From Rotaria sordida (lineage: Eukaryota; Rotifera; Eurotatoria; Philodinida; Philodinidae): DNA of 64,000 nucleotides. This document shows, one piece after another, positions 59,698 through 64,000 of this stretch (its first letter is position 1; the number at the start of each line of letters is the position of its first letter). The DNA lies in contig CAJNOL010000701.1 in NCBI GenBank assembly GCA_905250125.1, positions 1 through 64,000 on the forward strand, given 5' to 3'. Below the pieces are notes generated by a model. It made no database searches, was not told where the DNA came from, and worked only from the letters and a program-made list of their open reading frames with translations. The position numbers were made by a program, and so were the translations under genes.

Positions 59698-61785
59698 ATG
59701 ACGACTACTCGATCTACTCGACGAAACCATGTTCATGTTCGAGTTGGTCTGCGAAAATCTCTTAAACGACGATCTAAGAAAGTGAAAAATAGAATACACA
59801 GTAATAAATTTAAACGTATCACTTCATCATTAATTATAAGTGATCTATTAAATCAAAATTCTTCTTTTGCTCATGTTTCTTTCGTTCGAAAATCAACAAT
59901 ATCAGGACGGAAAACTGTGAAAAATAAAAGTAAGACAAGACAAAATTTTCCTCGGACTGATGATATTACTGATCAACAACAAATATATCAAAGTGAAAGT
60001 CAACATGATCATATTCAATCATTAAATCATATACAAAGAAGAAATTCAAAACATAGTTATCAAGTTCTTCATAATCCAGAACAACTCAACAGTGTCAAAC
60101 TCAACGATTATAATGATCAACATTTAAATACATTGGAATCATCTTCTCATCCAGTTTCTGAGATTAATTCAACTATAGATAAGATAGTTCTTCAAAATCC
60201 TTATATATTATCATCCAATCATATACATGGTTTTATTCCGTCATCATCGTATCAATTAAATAGAAAAGTTTGTAATTTTCATTTAAATATATTTTCTTTT
60301 CAGTTCAATTTCATATATTACTGTTTAGAATGTTGATCTATTGCATAGTACAACAGCAAATTTGTCACCATCATTGACTGATATTGCATTTTCGACAATA
60401 ATAAGATCTAAGAAAAAATCATTAGTACATCCGAATAATGAACAAAGAGATCAGTCATTATCGAATAAGTATTTCTATGAAACATAATCTAACTATTTCA
60501 TATATTTATCTCAACAGGAAAAAGAAACGATATTGTTCTCCATCTATTCTTGCACTAGCTTGTATTTTATCAGCTTTTCTTATTGGAGGTATTATCGCAG
60601 CCATTATAATTCCAATTACTATGAATAAAAGTAATTGTCTAATTAACAAGAGAACCTATCCAGATGTCAAATAACTTTTCAACCGAGAATGAATACTTAT
60701 GCGTAATAGAACTATTTAGAATGATTTGGTTTTCCTAGCTTTCACATTCTCAACATATCGAAGATTTATGGGATTCTTCAACACGAATCTGTAGTCTCCC
60801 TCAGGTCACATGATAAATTGACTTTCGACTTCAAACTCTAACCTCATTAAGAACTTTGTTCGTGCAAAGTTTGAAGTCGAATAGTCGATTTTTCACGTGA
60901 CCTAAGGGAGATCAGCAGCTGTTTATCGAAAAATCCAGTAGAATTTCGATATCTCAAGAACGAAGATTCGAAAAACCAAGTCATTGTAGACTTTTCTATC
61001 ACTCACGAGTACTCATCAAATGAATATCATATCAATCGAAAAGTTATTTGACACCTGAAGAAGTTCCATTGTAAGATTTTGATCAAGTTATACGTATGAA
61101 AATACTTTTAGATTCATCAACGACAACAATTGCAACTACCGGTACGATTTTCTTTTTTTGATATTTGTATTCTTAATTGAGTCTTTATTAAAGTTGTTTC
61201 ATCAACGACAACAACTACAACTACCGGTACGATTTTCTTTTTTATATTTGTATTCTTAATTGTATCTTTATTAAAGTTTCAACAACTACTAGCTTAGCTC
61301 CTGTGTGTAATACAAGTAGTTATACAACATGTTCGACAGTTCTATTTCATAACATAAGTATCTTGGTTCCACCATTAGAATGGATACTTGTCTCATGTTG
61401 TTATGCGGCACCAACAGTAAATCAATCTACAATTGAAATAGCTGTTCAAGATGATAGTGGTGGACATTGGGGTTTAGACAATGTAAGTGCAATACAAGGT
61501 AATGGAGAACTTATTTCAAATGGTGGTTTTGAAAACAATTTGATAAATTGGACATTGACTGTTTATTCTAATGCTACATCAACAACAACAGTTGTTTTTT
61601 CGTCAGGAAATGAATTTTCAGGTAGTGCATATCTATTTGGATCATCAATGAATGCACCTGCTTATGTCAAACAAACATTTTCTATTATTCCAGGACAAAG
61701 TATTCTTATTAGTTTCTGGTGGAAATATTATCCTTTACTTGGTGGAGGATTTGGAACAAGTGAACTGATTGTAACTCTTACATAA
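59698..61785 (+). CDS. Type II membrane protein with Thr-rich mini-exon stalk and CBM-like jelly-roll ectodomain (paralogue 2)
   Basis: Six exons (59698-60267, 60329-60468, 60518-60630, 61112-61141, 61194-61226, 61277-61785) join in frame to 464 aa. The cytosolic region (1-246) is long and basic (RVGLRKSLKRRSKKVKNR) and Ser/Asn/His-rich, with a KKKKR stop before the TM at about 247-268 (ILALACILSAFLIGGIIAAI). The Ser/Thr stalk is built from two mini-exons of 30 and 33 bp (SSTTTIATT, VSSTTTTTTT), probably O-glycosylated. The ectodomain has WGLDNVSAIQGNGELISNGG and FENNLINWT, typical of CBM4/9-like jelly-rolls, plus cysteine pairs. It is a clear paralogue of the gene at 50724. Intron 3 (481 bp) carries an inverted repeat. 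ATG at 59698 was chosen as the first in the frame; upstream codons have no ATG. AATAAA follows at 61826. Confidence 0.82.
60715..60990. repeat. Imperfect inverted repeat inside intron 3
   Basis: Arms read outward-in with ATTTGGTTTTCCTAGC on the left and ACTTGGTTTTTCGAATC on the minus strand at the right. They share CTCCCTCAGGTCAC / CTCCCTTAGGTCAC and CGACTTCAAACT near the centre. It occupies most of the unusually long 481-bp intron, consistent with a MITE insertion. Confidence 0.6.
61112..61276 (+). repeat. Tandem duplication of a mini-exon plus its intron
   Basis: Unit 1 (exon 61112-61141 plus intron to 61193, 82 bp) and unit 2 (exon 61194-61226 plus intron to 61276, 83 bp) are near-identical. 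Both hold TCATCAACGACAACAA in the exon, CTACCGGTACGATTTTCTTT across the donor, and TTTGTATTCTTAATTG in the intron. Both introns are phase 1, so unit copy number can change without shifting the frame. Confidence 0.9.
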
Positions 61786-61825
61786 TATTCTTATTAATTC
61801 TCTTTCTTAAATAATCTACAATTGA

Positions 61826-61831
61826 AATAAA
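61826..61831 (+). terminator. Poly(A) signal of the stalked membrane protein gene
   Basis: AATAAA 41 bp after the stop codon, in a short AAATAAATAAATAAA run. The convergent kinase gene starts its 3' end 150 bp downstream. Confidence 0.5.
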
Positions 61832-61979
61832 TAAATAAACTGTTATATTTTCTTTAATGATATTATTCTTAACAAAGAGTCAGATTTGATCAAATTCTAA
61901 AATGTATTTTATTATGTATTTTATAAATTTAGTAAATCTTTTCTTCTTCCCTTCCCCGCCTAAAAAAAACCATTTCATT

Positions 61980-62585
61980 TTATTTCATGTCTTTTGAACG
62001 TCGTTTTAAATTTGTTTCAATATCTTGAATGATTTTTTCTTGAATTTTTTCAAATGATTCTTTTGTTGTATCGACCAGTTCCAATTTTATATTTTTATTT
62101 TGTTCAAATGCTTCTTTCTTTGCTTTAATATAAGCATTCCAAACATGTCCTTCAAAATAACCTTCTGGATCAGGTGGATCATAATTTCGTTCGTATCGTC
62201 GTTTACGACATTCTTCATATGGTAAATCAAAAAAATAAGCTAAATCATATTGATAATCATCTTTTGATGGCGATACTATGTTAAATATAAGAAAACCTTC
62301 AATTAATAAAAGATCACATTTCAAACGAATAGATTGAAAATCTCTAATAAATCGATCTATATCAATTGCATTTAAACAATCCCAATCGTTATGATGATAT
62401 TTATCCAGATATATATGATGTGGATCATTATTTGGACGAAAATAATCATCAATATGTAATGTTTTCACAACAAGATTGTATTTATTAGAAGAAAATAGAC
62501 GCTCAAGATATCGACACATTGTTGTTTTACCACCATTAGTCACACCACCAAGACCAACAACGAAAGCAGTTCGTGAAGAAGACAT
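61980..62585 (-). CDS. NMRK1: Nicotinamide riboside kinase (NMRK1-like)
   Basis: One exon, 201 aa, full family length (~199 aa). The Walker A motif GGVTNGGKTT (13-22) follows an FVVGLG strand. HIDDYFRPN supplies the substrate-binding acidic pair. The family signatures LLIEGFLIFN, PYEECRKRRYERNYDPPD and EGYFEGHVWNAYIKAKKE are all intact. The enzyme phosphorylates nicotinamide riboside to NMN in NAD+ salvage, in the cytosol; related uridine kinases share the fold but lack these signatures. The gene is intronless, unlike most well-conserved genes here. It diverges from the four-TM gene across 313 bp. Confidence 0.93.
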   Translation of the reverse strand: MSSSRTAFVVGLGGVTNGGKTTMCRYLERLFSSNKYNLVVKTLHIDDYFRPNNDPHHIYLDKYHHNDWDCLNAIDIDRFIRDFQSIRLKCDLLLIEGFLIFNIVSPSKDDYQYDLAYFFDLPYEECRKRRYERNYDPPDPEGYFEGHVWNAYIKAKKEAFEQNKNIKLELVDTTKESFEKIQEKIIQDIETNLKRRSKDMK

Positions 62586-62898
62586 GCAATTATACTACAA
62601 TGAATAAAATATATATATATATATATATATATAGTTTTATTTTTACTTATTATATAAATAAAAGATTAGAAAAATGAATTACATGAGATAATCATTAAAT
62701 GATCTGATTTTTCTTTCATAAATATTTTTGTAATAAAATATGATATAAATATAAAACAATAAAATTAATGTCAAGAGTTCTATTATAAAATTATCCTATC
62801 CTCGATTATTATTAATCGTAAAAAAAAATAAAAATCATAAAAGAGAAAAAGTATTTAAATGATCATCTATCAGAACAAACAAAAAAAAAACATTTGAA
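62586..62898. promoter_or_regulatory. Divergent promoter region with TA microsatellite
   Basis: 313 bp between the start codons of the NMRK1-like gene (minus) and the four-TM gene (plus). Contains a TA run (about 62609-62632). Both promoters should lie here; no specific site can be named. Confidence 0.5.
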
Positions 62899-63414
62899 AT
62901 GCATCGATTTCATCGTACTGAACTACGTCTTCTCTTAACTTGTTTTTATATCTATCTCAATTGTCATACTATTCTATATGTTAAACAAGTTATTTTTCAT
63001 AATTCATTATTATCATCACCTTTTACACATCCTTATACATATATTCATATTCGAACTATTGTTGGTAGTACTGTTGGATTAGTTTATCGTTGTCTTCTTC
63101 TCTATGCACTATGGCGTAAAATGGCTGATCTACTTTTAATTTCAATTATTTTTTTAACAGCTCTCATGTGTCTTCGAATTATTTTTGATATTTATGGTTA
63201 TTTATCAGGTTATATTAAACAATCATTATATTATCCTTTTAATTCTTTGGATAAAAAATCTATGACAGAAGAAATTATTGATTTAATATTTTCATTAATA
63301 CAAAATTCATTTGGATTAGTATTAAGTATTTATATGTTTAAAGATATAATTAATAAAAGTCGAACAAGAAGAATAATCAAAGAATTAAATTATCCATCAG
63401 TTCAATCGGAATAA
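62899..63414 (+). CDS. Small four-TM hypothetical membrane protein
   Basis: One exon, 171 aa. Hydrophobic segments lie at about 10-30, 52-72, 77-102 and 128-148. The first could be a signal anchor (LLLTCFYIYLNCHTILYV). The C-terminus is basic (KSRTRRIIKELNYPS) and presumably cytosolic. Codon usage agrees with neighbouring genes. Family not recognised; the layout is tetraspan-like but without CCG or other tetraspanin motifs. Confidence 0.7.
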   Translation: MHRFHRTELRLLLTCFYIYLNCHTILYVKQVIFHNSLLSSPFTHPYTYIHIRTIVGSTVGLVYRCLLLYALWRKMADLLLISIIFLTALMCLRIIFDIYGYLSGYIKQSLYYPFNSLDKKSMTEEIIDLIFSLIQNSFGLVLSIYMFKDIINKSRTRRIIKELNYPSVQSE

Positions 63415-63510
63415 GATTAAATCAAAGAAGACAAATAGATCATACTATTATTGTGGTTTTTTTGTTAGATTTTTATATTAATATATAAAATTACTAAATA
63501 TCAATAAAAT

Positions 63511-63843
63511 CTAACGAAATTTTTTTAAATCATCAGGATTATTTCTTTCAAAAATAGTTTTTGGTACAACAGTATCCATTTTATAAGGAGAAGCTGTTAT
63601 TTGTTGTTGATTTTGTCGTTCTACTCGTTCATCTATAATTGTTTTTTCATGAGGAACTGGTGTATATGGTGTACCACGAATACGTCGTTCAATTACATAT
63701 CCAAGACTACCAAGAACTATAAGAAAAAATAAATAAATAATAATAAAATACAAAATAATAATAAACAAAATACTTATGGCAACTGGCAAAGTAATGATAG
63801 TTGCATAACGACCAACAATGGGAATTATTATATTCCAAACCAT
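63511..63843 (-). CDS. SMIM12: Small integral membrane protein 12 (SMIM12)
   Basis: Two exons (63843-63774, 63716-63511) join in frame to 91 aa, almost exactly the vertebrate length (92). Exon 1 encodes the N-terminus and most of the TM (RYATIITLPVAI). Exon 2 continues GSLGYVIERRIRGTP, then VPHEKTIIDERVERQ and the C-terminal ERNNPDD. These match SMIM12 positions (PVA...GYxxE..IRG, ERR/ER, NRP). The 57-bp intron (63773-63717) has no stop and keeps frame, so the unspliced reading gives 110 aa with an extra hydrophobic block. The spliced form is preferred because it restores the family sequence. Molecular role of SMIM12 is unknown. It is convergent with the four-TM gene (96 bp). Confidence 0.9.
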   Translation of the reverse strand: MVWNIIIPIVGRYATIITLPVAISILFIIILYFIIIYLFFLIVLGSLGYVIERRIRGTPYTPVPHEKTIIDERVERQNQQQITASPYKMDTVVPKTIFERNNPDDLKKFR

Positions 63844-64000
63844 ATTTCATCTAGAAATAAAATATATGATTCAAATCAAATTCAATCTTGTATTTTTTGC
63901 ATTCTTTTTTTTTTGTAAAATTAAATTTTGAGTTCTATTCATTTGTTATAAGTTGAATTTTTATGATTAAATTCAACTTATTTTTATATTTTAAACTAAT

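Noticed and set aside
1-64000. CRISPR arrays, bacterial operons, ribosome binding sites, riboswitches
   Set aside because: Spliced eukaryotic genes throughout; no direct-repeat/spacer array or bacterial gene organisation was seen.
1-64000. Autonomous transposase or reverse transcriptase genes
   Set aside because: No frame with DDE, reverse transcriptase or integrase motifs was found; all mobile elements seen are non-autonomous.

Overview
The window looks like nuclear DNA of a bdelloid rotifer (Adineta/Rotaria type). It is very AT-rich. Genes are compact, with mostly 45-70 bp GT-AG introns. Animal-type genes are present: a PAQR receptor, SEC31, BRI3, SMIM12, an SDR16C dehydrogenase, nicotinamide riboside kinase, a CDK and an intron-containing tRNA-Tyr. 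There is one intact member, plus two decayed ones, of a divergent F-box/leucine-rich family that I associate with bdelloid genomes. The assignment rests on gene style and recognised families; no search was run. All multi-exon models below were built by hand from splice sites and reading phase, and every one closes in frame.

Layout. 1-23 kb is gene-poor: a partial gene at the left edge (minus strand), a palindromic hAT-like element (2.15-2.97 kb), an inverted repeat, an intronless PAQR receptor (6.5-7.6 kb), a four-exon secreted/membrane protein (8.7-11.6 kb), an F-box pseudogene, tRNA-Tyr, an intronless 7TM receptor (17.2-18.1 kb, minus), a nested pair of palindromic elements (19.2-21.6 kb) and a second F-box pseudogene. 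23.2-32.1 kb is the gene-dense core: a CDK-like kinase, an SDR16C dehydrogenase (minus), a BRI3-like protein and SEC31, separated by only 0.2-0.4 kb. 34.3-40.5 kb holds three proteins of unknown function. 42.6-44.9 kb is a non-autonomous DNA element. 46.5-52.3 kb carries a type II glycosyltransferase and a type II membrane protein with a mini-exon stalk and a carbohydrate-binding-like ectodomain. 55.6-57.4 kb has the intact F-box gene, followed by a 100-N assembly gap. 59.7-61.8 kb holds a second, larger paralogue of the stalked membrane protein. 62-64 kb carries nicotinamide riboside kinase (minus), a small four-TM protein and SMIM12 (minus).

The genes do not form an obvious pathway; they are mostly independent eukaryotic genes. 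The most notable pattern is the pair of stalked type II membrane proteins at 50.7 and 59.7 kb. They share exon layout down to two consecutive phase 1-1 mini-exons of 30 and 33 bp that encode the stalk. In the second gene those mini-exons and their introns are visibly a tandem duplication. Also notable are a 1,461-bp near-perfect palindrome inserted at a TA inside an older inverted-repeat element, several start codons lying immediately behind 3' splice acceptors (compatible with spliced-leader trans-splicing), and two genes whose stop codon lies inside the AATAAA poly(A) signal.
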